Source: Nymphaea colorata (lineage: Eukaryota; Streptophyta; Magnoliopsida; Nymphaeales; Nymphaeaceae). Taken from it: a stretch of 64,000 bases of DNA. Shown here piece by piece: positions 48,501-61,179 of this stretch; the first letter of the stretch is position 1; each line of letters opens with the position of its first letter. Under the pieces are notes generated by a model. It was given only the letters and a program-made list of their open reading frames with translations, did not search any database and was not told where the DNA came from. The stretch covers positions 1 to 64,000 of the forward strand of contig NC_045148.1 of NCBI RefSeq assembly GCF_008831285.2, in the 5' to 3' direction. Position numbers and translations under genes: made by a program.

Positions 48501-51500
48501 AGTCCCCTCTCTCACTCTGTGGTAATGGTTGGAGTCTTATTATGAAATGCTTGATTATTTTAAAAAGTACAAATCCATCGATCTTTGCATACCATGTTAA
48601 AGGGACTTTGCAGGAAAATGGAAAGATTCCCGTCTTCTGTCTTTAATATGTGGCACGAATGAATACAATTCTCACCAATCCGTCTGTTATTATAATTTTT
48701 TTTTATGAACATCCGCTAGAATGTAACATAATCAAGATAATAGAAATCCAAGACAGACAAACTTCATCCATATCCAGGTGTCTTTACTCATGATGATTCA
48801 CATCTTTCACTCCTACTCCTACAACAGCTTTTAGGATAAAATTGGGCATCACCAAGTAATCCAACATCAGAGAGGTAACCAATCAAATGTGGTAGAACTA
48901 ATCCGTTTACCAACTGGGTAACCATTCTGACCAAACAGTATCAGGAATCCATATATAAACTACAAAGATCCTTTAGCGTCTTCACCTAAGTTGAAACATA
49001 GTCATCATATACATGCTTGCTTAAGAAAACAGGATTATTCATTCCATAGCATGAGTTTGCCACTGACATTCCTGCGGATAAAACCTTCACAGGAAACGAA
49101 CAGCATAATAAGGCACATCCTATTTTTAACAACTTGTCACTGTTGAATGGGACTTGTACCAGTGCATCCCAGGTCGGTTTGTTGTCATATAGAAAGAAAG
49201 AAAGAAAGGAGAAAAGAGAAATAATATTAGGGAATATTTAGCTTTTGGACATCCTAAATTTAGTAAACAGATGCAATTTCTAGATAGAATAAAGGCAGCT
49301 ATTTATAGAATAAAGCCAGCTATTTCAGACTTTAACAGCAGTAAACTATTTGCATATAATATCCAGGAAGATGATCGTTAAGAAACAAGTACCTCCCTCA
49401 GAAATTCTTTGAATCGCTCTTCATGGAAGTCCTGCTCCATCAGAATTTTAACAGCAACATCCTGTCATCAACATCCCATAGGCTGAACTTTTGGCACTTG
49501 CCAAAGAAAATAACAAGCTGTTCTTCAAATGCCATTTCTGAAACCAGTTTCTTATTTCAATTCATTTTTAGAAAAAACATTTTCTAATTTTTTTTTCTTA
49601 ACTCAATTTACTTCCTAAAAAAGAAAATTAACTAAAAAATGCTTCCACATAGTTGACGAAGAATCTAAAACACGATCAGACAAACCATAGCATGCTGTCA
49701 CATCTCTCACTTCTGGCAATTTTCCTTTCCATAGATAGGATACAGGAAATGGCCAGAAAAAGAGAAGAAGAAAGAAAGAAGGGAAAATGGAGATGCACAA
49801 CGGATGGAATGGAGTATTAGCAAAAAGAATAGTCTTGCTTTCGTTTTCATTTGTGGTGGAAGTGTGGCCATGCCTTGGGGAAAAAACATATAAAGGCAAC
49901 AATAACATTGGACCAACAACTAGGAAATGCTAAACTGTAATCAAGAAAAACTCAAGAAAGTAGAAATACAAGATAGAAAAAATTAAGGTTAACAAGTTCA
50001 TTGAACTTGTGACAATCAACAGTTTGTTGGTTGCTTTTTCACATGAACTGAAATTCTAGAAAAGGGCGGACGGATCAGGATTTCACTACCATTCAAAGAA
50101 ATGCCACAACTAACCAAACAATAAGTACTAATTTTAGCTCCATAAAGCAACCAAATGTTCATTTTTAAAAGGAAAATGATGCACACTTTCTACAGTCCTC
50201 AAAATTTCAATAAGACATTGGTAGAAAAAGTGGGAAAATTGGAAATAACCTCTCCTAGAAGTTAAACAATCATAGCCACAAGAGTTCACTATGAATTAAA
50301 ACATGGGCAGGAGATAGCATGCACTTACAGATCCATGCCAATCTGCACGATGGACAGTACCAAAAGAACCTGAAATTCAAAGAAAAGCATGTCAGACACT
50401 AAACAATAAACAAGAAACATTCTTCCATTCACTTTTAAATTAATCAGCTCAAATCATTGACAAAGCAGATGCAAGGACATATGTATGATGAGGAAAGATG
50501 ATCCTATAAGAGGAAAATCACCTGCACCAATTTTCTCCCTTAAGACAAGATCTGTCCATGGGATGTCTAGGTCCTCAATATCAAGAGGTAGCTGAAGCAT
50601 TTTATGGCCCAAGAGGTTTGAATCATTGCCCTTATCACGTCTCTGATTGACTAAATCTAACAATGGTTGGTCTCGGGGTTGAATGCATCTTGGTGGCTTG
50701 GAAAGTTGAATGGGTCCTTTTAAGCCTATATCGCTTTCCATCTGCATTCCCTGTATTTCTTGCAATTGAGATTCTTCATTTGACCTGCTAGACAGTCAGA
50801 TACTTATTACCAGTCTGAGTTGCAACGGATTGTTTTCTATTTCATCTGCAAGTGAATGGAAAAATAACTGAATACCTTCTGACAGGATTATTAGAACAGG
50901 ACGATTCTGCAGCTTCTACTCGACTACCATCTGCTTAGAATTCACACCAAAAATCATGAATCATCATGGGAAGGAAGTAAAGTGGAATAAAGAAGCAGGG
51001 ATAAAAGTACCAGGCAGATATCCAAGGAACCAAGAAATTGAGCTTCATATCGTACTAATCTTTTAAATATTTCCTAACAGTGTTGCACACTATGAGTCTG
51101 TGAAGAATACAAGAAAGAGTGGTCGAGACATAGATGTTAGATTTTGCTTGGTGTTTCAATTTTCACATGGATTGAATATTAGAGTGATGCTTATCTATGA
51201 GATGAAATATTAAGCATTTTAAATGTTACAAGGAACAGGTTCCATTATAACATGGGCTAACATGGAACCTGAGCAGCTCTACCACCGAATACTGCATTCT
51301 CAATTCGTTCCAGCTCCCCTAGTCTGGAGTGGTCTATCATGAAAAATAAGAGCAAAATCTGCTACTCACTGCTGCAACGATTCAATTATCTAATTCTCCT
51401 ACCAAGTAAAGATCTGGATAATCATTGGTCGCTGGTTAAAGCAAGTGTCCAGTATGTGGTTAAAAATTATAATTACTTCCAGATAGTAAATGTCAGTACT

Positions 51501-54500
51501 CAGTAGATATCCATTGAACAAATAAGATCTCAGAAAATGTACACATATCAGATAAACAAAAAAAAAATCAGGATCCATGATTCCCTACAGAAAGTACCTT
51601 CAAATAGAGAACTCAATGAACTACAGTCATTGAAATATTGCTTTGCCAAACTCCCAAAATTCTCAGTTAAACAGATAGACTTGGTTTTGGGAAGCCGTAG
51701 GGGTGAACAAATACATATTGAAGTTGGACCATTGAGCAAGGAATCAGGCTCACGTAGTGTTCCAGGTTCTCCTATCAAATCAACCAAATGTTCCCTGGAA
51801 GTAAGATGAAATAGTTAGTTTGAAAGGAACATGTATGAAAATGTCATATGCAGAAATGAAGAATTTGTGATATAAAACTAACAAAGGGTAAGCAACAGCA
51901 AAAATCTATCAAGAAATGAATACATGATGAAAGGAGCTATATGCACAGGAGAACAACCACATAAAAGAAAAACCTAATGTGGAGCTCTTTCATCTATTAA
52001 TTAATCTTCTGCACATGTTTACTGACCAAATTAGCTAAAACTATTTCCAGAAAACATTGGTGAATATTGAGAAACCAGATTTTTGTATCATCCAACAATC
52101 CTCTACATCTAGAGGAAGATTAACAAGCAAACCTTTCAGTGCCAAACCGTACAAGGCAGGAGGAAGCATCAGCTCGTCTACAATACTTGCACCCTCTCGC
52201 AATCCTACATGGTAAATCAATAGCATCTGCCAATGCCTACAGATAAATAAAAAATCATGTGAAACAACCAGAATAAGGTGCACGCATTAAGAAATAAACA
52301 AAGACAGAAAGATAAAGCATTGATGGTACAAGCATTTTCTACAGGCAGACCATTACATATTTAGACTTCATGCACTATAGACATACATCTAGGCCATGGA
52401 AAACAACAAAGACAAGCATTTACACATCTTCATAAGTGAACAAGAGCATAAATCGTCGAAAGTGTACTTTAAACAGAAGACAGCGATGCCTGCAAAGCCC
52501 AACAGATAAGCTTCCAATGGGTAGCACAATGGATCTTAACCTCTTCCTGAGAGTCATGCAGCAATTCCTCCAACCGATCAACAATTCATCTTCAGAAGAA
52601 GCTGTACCCCTTTCAATACCAATTTAATCTCAATTATTAAGAGCACAGAGGAGTAATTATCCTTCTGCTGGGGAAATAGATAATTGTAGAGAACTCACCC
52701 CATCTGCTTGATGACAAGCTCCGCAAGTTTTTCAACAGCCTCCTTTGTGGTGCTGCAACCGTGTGTAAGACCTTTCACCTTATTTTGTACATTCACCAAA
52801 TCAAAGTCAGTCTGCTTATCAACTAGAACTACCTCAACAGGCAAGTCGATGGAGTCGACAGCCTTCAGTGATTCTATTGATGGAATCCGACCATTTTCTT
52901 GCAAATCAGTACACATTGTCCACACATGTGGATCTATTCCCTGAATCAGGTAAAATCCATCTGGAACTTTGTCATAATAAGAAAGAGAACCATTGACCTG
53001 CATAAGCCAAATGTTAGAATAAAAAGGTTTGCACAAATTTCAAAAAGGATGATTATGTAAACAAGAGCCAGACACTGACATACTAATCTGACATCTAAGG
53101 TGTCAGAGGAGACGAACTTTTCTCATTTGCAAGAATTTCCAGTTTTTCATATACCCTCTCTTTTGTTCATTTTTTGAATTTACATTGAGGAGAGAGGGGC
53201 TGCTTAACAGCAACATTGCATTTATGGTTAACAGTGGTCTATCGCTTCAATGTTCCTGTTGTTGCTCTGTAGGGCATCTAGGCATCCCAGACATAAGCGC
53301 AACACAAGCCTAAGTGTGCACAAAGTTGGAGTTACTGTTCTTTTTTTTCTCTTCTGTTTCTCAAAATGTTTTACAATGAAAACATGTGAAGGCCTTTCAA
53401 ATTAAATCAAATGGGTCCCTTCAATTATTTCAGATATTATCAAGTACGCCTAGCACACCTTTCAGGCAACCAGCATCCAAACAAAGAGTAGGAATTTAGG
53501 CCACTTAAGATACTGTACGTCTATGCAGCAAGGCATTGAATTCTGGAGTCACACCAGACAAACCCACATATTGGGGAGGCATCGCTGACAGAATTACAGA
53601 GTTTGATGTTGAGTTTGTCTGCAAAGATTCTGTTGCATTTGGTTGTTATTCTCAGGGAAGAGGTGGTTCCCCCCTAGCTTCTTGAGCTTCTAAATGAGAA
53701 GCCAAGTTCATAAAAAATCTTGAACAAGACATTGTCCTTCTCTTCCCTTCGCATGACATAAATTGACGGCAATCACCAAACTCCATACTTGAAAGCCATG
53801 CGGTTTGCTTGTTTTGCGGATTTTTTGTTCCTAATAGTAACCCACCACCTATTTGAGAACCCAATTTAAAAACAAAAACATCTCGTCTCTCTTTCTAAAA
53901 CATCAGTTACATTTCCCATGGAGTGAGTCGACTTCTTCCTCATGTAGCATTCCTAATCAGAAGCTAGATACCTCATTACGAGCAACAAGCATTTCCCTCA
54001 GCATAATCAGGGCGAAGGATCGACAGTTTGGTCCAACGCGAGCTAAGGCTACACAAAGCGGCGGCAAATTGAAACTTTCTAAAATATGACCTAAATTAAT
54101 AATTAAATCTCTTAATTACAGAACTTCAATCTTCAAATTACGGGAAAATGAACGTGCCACGCAGACTCTGTACTTAAATTTCAAACTGGCATGCTCGCTA
54201 GCTAAGTACAGATTGATGCATGCATAACTTTTTCATGGCAGGAAAAAAGGGATGCAGTTCCCGCAACTTTTTTATATCTAGAAAATTTTGAAAAAAAAAA
54301 GAAAGAAAGAAAGAAGCAAAAAGACTAACCCAGAATCTGTGGGACATGGATTCCGCAGAAGAGTGCGTTGAACCAGAAGCGGACTCTCCTGGCAGAGGGT
54401 CCAGGAAGTTTGGGTCGTCAGTGCGAGCTGCCTCCGAGGAGAGCCGGAGCGCAAGCGCGAGCTGCAGCTGATAACTTTCTTCAGTCTGCTGCGCCCAGCT

Positions 54501-54935
54501 TTTCGATGAAGACGACCCGGCGGCCGCCTGCTCAGCCGGCTTCAGTAACCCCTCGACGGATTTCCACGGATCATCCGGCAGAACTCCCATCAGATCCGGG
54601 TCGTTAGCGCCCAAGGAAACCGTGGGCGAGAGGGTCGGCATGTGGTAGTCGCCCGCGGAGAGCGAGCTCCCCGTGAAGCTGCTACCGCTCGACTGCCGCT
54701 GCAGCGCCGTGGTAGCCGGCGGCGGCGCAACCATGACCGGGCCGCCCCTCCCGACGGGGGCGAACCCAGCCTGGCGAAGATCGCCATCCGCACCTATCGC
54801 CCAATCGAAAACTTTATCCTTGCCCTTTTCAGCCTCGTATCCGCCGAAGACCGGCTTATGCGCGTTCCGCTGCTCCTCCTCCACCGGCTCCTGACTCAGG
54901 AGCATGTAATTCGATCGCTTCCCAGGCATTCCCAT
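42945..54935 (-). CDS. CTR1: CTR1: Raf-like Ser/Thr kinase, negative regulator of ethylene signalling (16 exons, 811 residues)
   Basis: Exons 5' to 3': 54935-54330, 52997-52699, 52609-52468, 52236-52133, 51794-51598, 50930-50876, 50784-50522, 50369-50329, 49461-49393, 46837-46737, 46651-46567, 46329-46231, 44201-44133, 44044-43913, 43199-43105, 43023-42945. The sum is 812 codons including stop, against about 820 residues in Arabidopsis CTR1. The N terminus ([41 protein letters not shown]-like TDDPNFLDP) and the EDR1/CTR1 regulatory domain (about 200-385, SVGLCRHR) are typical. The kinase has IGAGSFGTV (553-561), VAVK (K574), HRDLKSPN (D672), DFG (690-692) and APE (715-717). In the family, CTR1 binds ethylene receptors at the ER membrane and phosphorylates EIN2. 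All introns are GT/AG except the last (GC/AG). Intron 9 is about 2.6 kb and intron 12 about 2.0 kb. Confidence 0.96.
43024..43104 (-). other. GC-AG intron (last intron of CTR1)
   Basis: The donor reads AA/GCAAGT and the acceptor TTTTGCAG/TGAGCC. Splicing there gives [12 protein letters not shown], matching the conserved NEPWKRPSF of CTR1. The nearby GT (four bases further on) would put a TGA stop immediately after the junction. Confidence 0.8.
43373..43550. mobile_element. hAT-like MITE in CTR1 intron 14
   Basis: 178 bp with imperfect terminal inverted repeats (left CAGGGCGGAG; right end, reverse complemented, CAGGGGTGGAG) and AT-rich contents. It is flanked by an 8-bp near-duplication, AGAACAAC (43365-43372) and AGAAGAAC (43551-43558), as expected for hAT insertion. 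Confidence 0.65.
45064..45115. repeat. 26-bp tandem duplication in CTR1 intron 12
   Basis: Two identical copies beginning GCACCATGAAGGCATGAACC, followed by a partial third (GCACCAT). Confidence 0.9.
45456..45530. repeat. CT/AC/AT compound microsatellite in CTR1 intron 12
   Basis: A CT-rich run, about 14 AC units and a short AT run, in that order. Confidence 0.9.
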
Positions 54936-56227
54936 AAGAAGGGACGAGTCAAAAACAAGGGGAAAAAATCACGAAACCCCAACCCCGGACGTCTCCCGTC
55001 CGGATTAGGAGCTTTGGACAAAGCAACGGCAGTAATTCCGGCTGATGAAATGCTCACTACTCGGCGCGTGATCACCGCCTCGCTGAGGCCTCGGATCATC
55101 CCTCTTCCCTACCCCTCACGACGATCATGGTCCAGCCGGGAACGCTCACTGGAAATCCGTTGGAAAAGGCACGTCGCCGGCCGCCCGAACGCCGTCCTCT
55201 TTCTCTTTCCCCGCGCTTTTCCGCCGCCGCGGTAAAATCGGAGGGAGACCCTTCCTCCGGGCTTCTGCCTATATGCGCGCTGCCAGGCGGTGACGTAATG
55301 CGACGCGCGCCTGCGGGGCTCGAGCTCTGTCCATGTGAACGAGGACCCACTTGCTCGCCGCGTAATCTAATCCCCTTCCCTCCCGAGGGACTTTTTCAAG
55401 GAGAGCTCCTCCTTCCTCTACACGCATATAACAAAGTATTTTTCTCTGTCAACAATCTTCATGAATTACAAAGCGAAATTCATACTTACATACGTAACAA
55501 ATGTTCTCCCCGCCTTCATCAAGAAAAAATTTGTGTATCTTTCATCAATTCTCGAAACTAAATGCTCCAGCTGATCAAGATTTGTTCTTTTCCTATGATC
55601 GATTCCAATTTCCAACTAAAATTCGCACCCGATTTACGAAGGAAGGGGCGACATCCGTTCTTGCGGCGCTGCTTAGGGATTGGACTCGCATCTCCGGCCG
55701 TCCCTACTCGGCGACTCTTTGTACGGAAAGCGCTAACTTGCGGGACCGGACGACTTTACGGGCTATCAAATGGAAATGCGAAACGCGTATGGAACGGAAA
55801 AAGGGGAAGGACCACGTGGCACGGTCCAATAGGTTGGTTCCACATAGAAGAAGAGGAGATGCAACGAACCTGAAAAACAAAACGGAGTTGATTCATCTGC
55901 CAACGGATTCCTCTCCTCATCTTTGAAAAAGTAAAAACCAGGTCCGCTGTGACACGATCTTGTTTGGAAAATCATGAGCTGGGGGGAGACGATAACATTC
56001 TTCGATTAACTTTTCTTTTTGTTCTTTTTCATATTACATCAACTTTTACTTTTAGAATCCGTCCTTCTTTTCAAGCATTACACATATTTAGATATTTTGT
56101 TTGTTTGCATGAATTACAACTAAAATGTTTGTCCCGGATTATAGAACTATATATGAGGTCTACGAGTCCACTATGAATGGAAAAGAGAGTTTATATATTT
56201 AGTGTCCTATGAAAAAAAAATTATTAC

Positions 56228-56299
56228 TCTCCTACAACTTTTTCAAAAGGAAATAATCAATCATCTCCTACAACTTTTTCAAAAGGAAATAATCAATCA
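56228..56299. repeat. 36-bp tandem duplication
   Basis: 56228-56263 and 56264-56299 are identical (each starting TCTCCTACAACTTTTTCAAA). Confidence 0.9.
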
Positions 56300-56637
56300 T
56301 TTACAAAAGCAAAACTAGTTTGTGAGTGAAAAACGACAACATGATCTCTGTTTAAATGTGGTCGTTCTGAACCATTAACATGTGGTTTCATCCACTGTAG
56401 ATTTGCACAAGTATTAGATTGAGTGTGAGGCAAGAACTCCTTGTTTCAAGATTGATGGTATGTGGCATTTATCTGCCTCTTAATGCTTTGTTGAGACGTG
56501 AGATGAATTTTGGTTTGCCTTGCATATTGGTTGATGACTTGAATGCAACGAGGGGTCCATTTGATAAAAGTGGGCGAGAAAGAACTCAATCATGCAAGTT
56601 GTCTTGCTTTCAATGAGGGCTCCATTTTATGCCCTAA

Positions 56638-56720
56638 CTCGGCCGAGTCAGCTTGTTGACTTGGCGACCCGGTTGTTGGATGATCCGAACTCGATTCACA
56701 GGTTTGCCAACACGGAACAA
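56638..56720. repeat. Dispersed repeat related to 34220-34325
   Basis: Starts near ACTCGGCCGAGTCAGCTTG, followed by GACTTGGCGACCCGG and a block shared with 34285-34310. Confidence 0.45.
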
Positions 56721-57471
56721 GGTTCCAAAGAGTGGGCTCTGTACAACATATGTTCCACCGAAACCCCACCTGCTTTTGTCCTTATATATATGCATCAGAG
56801 AAAGGCAGGAAATGACATATTCATGGAGGATGAACTAAATCCTCATTGAATTTCATTTTTTCATTAGAAGGAACTCGAACATGTTCTGCAGTACCACTAG
56901 TGAATACTCCACAGATAATATGAAAGTTTATCCGTATTTACATGTGAAATTAATGGACTCCATAATTCATGAAGCCTGGCAGTAGGGACCTTCCTACCGA
57001 TGTGGTTACTTAGATCGTTTCTAAAAAGATAGAAACCAAGGACAGAGGCATAAAGTGTAATACTGCGGTCAATAACTTCCGGGCATCGATCTATTCCTTT
57101 GAGAAATCCTTCTTTCAAGGTTTTGGGCAATGAAGTACATATGGTCACGTCGCTGTTATATGCCAACCTTTATAACTACGTCTGACATCACTGTGATGAT
57201 TTAGTAAAAGCGGGGTTGCAGTGGCTGCCCTCTGTTTCTTCTTATGCCATTAGACGACCTTTTCCTTTTCCTTTTCCTTCCTCATAGATTATAGCTTTAC
57301 GTATTCCAGAATGATTTCTTGATAACAAACTGCAGATCTTATAACTAGCATCCTATAAGCTCATTTAATCATAGATTAGCAGTTCTACTAATCATGACCA
57401 ACTACCCACATATGGGATACATTGATAGAGATATTTGTGTCTATATTAGATATACAAAAGGGGTGTCATGC

Positions 57472-57640
57472 AGGGACGAAGCCATGATTTTTTCTAGGGT
57501 CGGGCCAAGAGGAGCGACCAGGACCGACGAGTCAGGCCAAACTAAAAAAATTTGATTTTTTCAATATAAAAAAAAAATTCTTGCGCTCATCCGGGCCATG
57601 GCCCAAGCGCCCCCCCCCCCCTCCCTTGGTGTCATGGGCT
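57472..57640. repeat. Degenerate repeat with CAGGGACGAAGCCATG end
   Basis: Opens CAGGGACGAAGCCATGATTTTTTC, has an internal AAATTTGATTTTTTC and a GGGCCATGGCCC block, resembling the family at 43373-43550. Ends are not clear. Confidence 0.4.
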
Positions 57641-58840
57641 CCATGGACATGGATCCCTTGTCTAAGCCAAAGTAGGCATACTTTGTGGTTAGAGGGACAA
57701 GTGTAAAGGACCCGTGGTATCTCTCTACATGTCTCTTGATTATAGTTGGCAAACTCGACTACTCGGTCATTGGTCAGGGAGTTTGACTGCCACTCAATTA
57801 TTTTATAATGCACTCTTACTACCAATTGATAAAGCAGGTGATCATATTCTTAGAGTAACAAGTAACTATCGTATAAATGCAATAAAAAACTTTGGTTTGT
57901 GAAGATAACTACAAAATACTAACAATTAAATAACATATGTTAGATTAGATTATTTCTTATAAATGACAAACAACTAAACGTGCTTCTTAGTGAATCAAAC
58001 AACGTCTCAATCTAATTAAGGGATTCAATTGATCATTCAGGTAATCTGGCCTTACAAAATTCAGTTTAACTTGATCTCTAAATGTAATAGGAGAAAAAAA
58101 AAAGTTGTGGGGAACAGTGGGTCTGAGTTTAACAAAGCTCCTTTCTGCAAAGCTGAATACATAGACATAGTTGTACCGACATGCAAACGCATGCACAAGT
58201 ATATAAATGGTATCCATCTGGTTAGGCACTATGGTTTGGTCACAAATATAGCCAATCACGTGTATGATTGAGTGGTTTCAGGTACGAGCCAAAATTTCGC
58301 CTCTTCAATGTTTCTAATCTTGAATGTCCCGCGTGCCTGTACCGGTGAAGATCATGTCCTCTCTTAAATAGAAAGCCTTCTCTTCTATCTTTGGACATTT
58401 ATCATTTCATAACATCCTCCGTCTTCCATGCACTGCACTGTGGATATCATGTCCGTTGGCAAAAAATGGTAAAGCCGAGATGTTTTTAATGTTCATTTTC
58501 ATTTGGAGCACTCTTGGCCAATGAAGCGAGCCAGAAATTTTTTGCTAAGGGACACTATGGTCGAAATTTTCATTTTTAAATGGGCACAACATATATAAAT
58601 AAGTAAATGGTAAAAAAATATGAAAATTAATAAAAATTTTGTTATTGGCATATGTAGCTCTGCTACTTCTCTCCGTGTTAATTTGAAGCACAAACATTTG
58701 ACCAGCTCATAACTACCCACGCCAACCTATATGTAGCTTTGCTACTACTTTTGGTGTTAATAGGAGCCTCACTTGGATTTTCAAAAAGTAAAAAATTATG
58801 TTGCACTTTTTTTTTTGTCTCCTCAAATTTGTAAAAGATC

Positions 58841-58848
<8 letters not shown>

Positions 58849-58875
<27 letters not shown>
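58849..58875. repeat. TA microsatellite
   Basis: About 13 TA units. Confidence 0.85.
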
Positions 58876-58879
<4 letters not shown>

Positions 58880-60000
58880 TTGTTGTAGCGTCGCTGCTGC
58901 ATCTAATGAAAATGAGAATGAGGCATGATTGGATATACAATTGTTGTCATAATCAGTAAGAATCGGCTGATACGAATCAAAAGCGGTGGCAAAGTGATTC
59001 GATTTCGTGGTCGATTCGAGGGTGTCAGGTGTCAGATTTTAACTATCTTCCTAAATACCGAAGGCCTACCAAGCGAATGAAATTTCACCTAGCTGCGGGG
59101 TCCCACCATTTTTCTTTTAAAAATTTCCCCACTCCCTGCAAAGTGGAAAAATGGCGTAGCAATTTATTTCTTGTGCTGTCAAACGCCCCTTGAATGGTGC
59201 ACCATACCACGGGCACCTTGGTTCGCCCGCTGCTGCCATGGGACGTGGTAGCTCAACCGCGCCGGCTCACTTCACCAGTGGGCTCAGGCCGGCGAGCCCT
59301 GTCACACTTGATCCAGCAGACCGTTGTGGGTTTGGGTCAGGGCTAGCTCCGAGTCATTTGCGTGCCAATGGCCAGCTTGAGCCCACGTCGCAGATCCAAT
59401 TGAAGCGGATTTGGTAATGTGATCCAAATCCGGCCCCATTTGGATCCTATCAATTGCAAGGGTCTGCCCGAACCGTACCCCTCGCACGAGTTCTGGCTGT
59501 TCGGGTCGATCCAGATGATGTTGCGTGAGCGAGAGCCTCGTAGTATCACTCCCCGGTGCAAAACCCGATGAGGCCCTGCAGCGTTCGCGTGGCCAGCGTA
59601 CGTGTCATTCCACGTGGCACCTTCAGCCAATCATCGGCGGCCTCGTTGTGCGAAGTGGCGGGCAGAGCCACGTCATCATGTGAGGGAGAAAAGGAAATCG
59701 GGGCCTTAAATGCCAAAGAATCCGGCGTCTTGTGTAGTTATTTTCCCCCCCTCATTTTTTTTTTCCTTCCCCCTTTTTCTCTCAACTCGTTTTTCTCCCC
59801 GTCTGGCCGTCTCTTCCCTTCAAACCCCTCTTGGGTCGCGACTCTCCCTTCTCGTCTCTTCCCTTCTTCTCCACCAACAAGGAGAGAGATGGAGATGGAG
59901 GTAGACAAGCGAACGGAGTCGAAGCCTTTCCTTTGATCCTCTTCGGTGAACCTTCAGCTGTTGTTCGAGTGAACCCCCTCGCCTCGAACCGACGGCCACG

Positions 60001-61179
60001 ATGGGTTCGCCCCCCAGGAAGCACGCGAGCCAGGGGGGTTCCGCTTCCCCCTTCTTCTCTTCTTCCTGCGTCACGTCTTCTCCCCTCCAGGCTCCCTGTT
60101 GGGACCCCGACTCCGTCATCAAGGGCAGTTCGAAATCTCAAATGTGTCTCAGAAGGATCATGGCGACGATCCTGCATCACTTGAAGACGATTCCGGGACC
60201 TTCAGTGGCTCGGACGCTGAATTTGGCTGGAGAGCCCACGGAGGCGCGGGCCAGCGCGCTACTCGAGGAGTTGAAGCCGTCGGGGGCGCCGGAGGCGAGA
60301 GCTTCGGCATCAAAATCAGACAGCGGATGCCGTTTGGTTGACCTGAACCTCAGGTTGGGCCCGCCGGAGGCAGGGGAGGTGCCGGAGAACGAGGACGTCA
60401 ACGGGGATTCTGCGTGTAGCGGGGTCAGACGTGACGCGGAATGTCGGGGAAAGGACTGCGGCTCGTCGGTGGAGTCGGCGAACGGGTTCGCGAGCCGGAG
60501 GAGCGAGTCGGAGGGGGAATGCAATCCGAAAGGTGTCGGGGACTTGGAGACGGCAGCGTCGAACAGCGAAAAGGTGCAGGTTTCCGACGTTATAGATGGA
60601 TGCGCGGAGGCTGCACGGTCGGGGGACGGTTCTCGTCATTCTTTCAGCGGCCACACCGACGGGATCACGTTCGCGAACAACCTGGCGAAAGAGAAGGGAA
60701 ACGCGGACGACGAGGAGAACGACAACGACGCGGAGTGCTACTCGATCCCTCCGGCTTCATGCAGCAAGGAGGAGGCGACGCCGTCGCAACGCTTGCCGAC
60801 AAGAGTCGCCGAAAAAGTCGGAGCCTCCGGCGAGGGCTACCTCGGCCTGCTAATCGAAGCCGTCCAGTTGGTCTCCGGCAACGTCTTTGCGACGGAGACC
60901 GACGACGATCCGACCGATCCGCCAAGCGAGGGGCAGGCCCTAGGGGAGCACAATGACGCCGCCGCTAGCAGCCGATCGAGGCGGAGCAGCAGCAAGAGGC
61001 TTTGGATGTTCGAGTTGTACGACGGATTCGACGAGTCGGCCCCCGTCGTCAGATCGAAGCGCGGCCGCAACCAGACGCTGCCGAGCCGGTACCGCGACTC
61101 GGTTTTAGACCCTTGGAAACGGTTTCCCCTACGCAAGCTCGGAGCGCTCCCGAACCGGTCTGCGAAGAGATCGTTCTAG
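60001..61179 (+). CDS. Unknown plant protein with an EAR-like motif (single exon, 392 residues)
   Basis: A long GC-rich frame starting at ATG (context CCACGATGG) and ending in TAG at 61177-61179. I do not recognise the family by name. Residues 112-120 read LVDLNLRLG, an EAR-type repression motif (DLNxxL) of the kind that binds TOPLESS co-repressors. Before it come polar, alanine-rich segments; the middle is acidic (DDEENDNDAE) and serine-rich. The last 70 residues are basic and look conserved in style: KRLWMFELYDGFDES, then RGRNQTLPSRYRDSVLDPWKR. No membrane segment or catalytic motif is seen. A nuclear regulatory role is inferred from the EAR motif and basic C terminus only. No intron is needed. 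The pyrimidine-rich leader upstream supports transcription in this direction. Confidence 0.7.
   Translation: MGSPPRKHASQGGSASPFFSSSCVTSSPLQAPCWDPDSVIKGSSKSQMCLRRIMATILHHLKTIPGPSVARTLNLAGEPTEARASALLEELKPSGAPEARASASKSDSGCRLVDLNLRLGPPEAGEVPENEDVNGDSACSGVRRDAECRGKDCGSSVESANGFASRRSESEGECNPKGVGDLETAASNSEKVQVSDVIDGCAEAARSGDGSRHSFSGHTDGITFANNLAKEKGNADDEENDNDAECYSIPPASCSKEEATPSQRLPTRVAEKVGASGEGYLGLLIEAVQLVSGNVFATETDDDPTDPPSEGQALGEHNDAAASSRSRRSSSKRLWMFELYDGFDESAPVVRSKRGRNQTLPSRYRDSVLDPWKRFPLRKLGALPNRSAKRSF

Larger units (their letters stand above)
54936..60000. other. Intergenic: CTR1 promoter side, then repeats, then the leader of the 60001 gene
   Basis: 54936-55400 is GC-rich and likely the CTR1 leader and promoter; long open frames there have no domains and reflect composition. 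The tandem repeat at 56228-56299, a GGCCGAGTCA-rich piece at 56638-56720, a repeat at 57472-57640 (with a C run at 57611-57622) and a TA microsatellite at 58849-58875 follow. 59700-59830 is pyrimidine-rich and probably the leader of the downstream gene. Confidence 0.5.

Noticed and set aside
37094-54935. Functional cluster of the heat shock factor and CTR1
   Set aside because: Shared strand and proximity are not evidence of co-regulation in a plant genome; no shared promoter is visible.
54642-55561. Long plus-strand frames antisense to CTR1 exon 1 and in its promoter
   Set aside because: GC-rich shadows without domains; the opposite strand is a conserved exon.
60441-61136. Other long frames overlapping the 60001-61179 gene on both strands
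   Set aside because: Arginine-rich or proline-rich translations typical of GC-rich antisense or shifted frames; only the 60001 frame has structured motifs.
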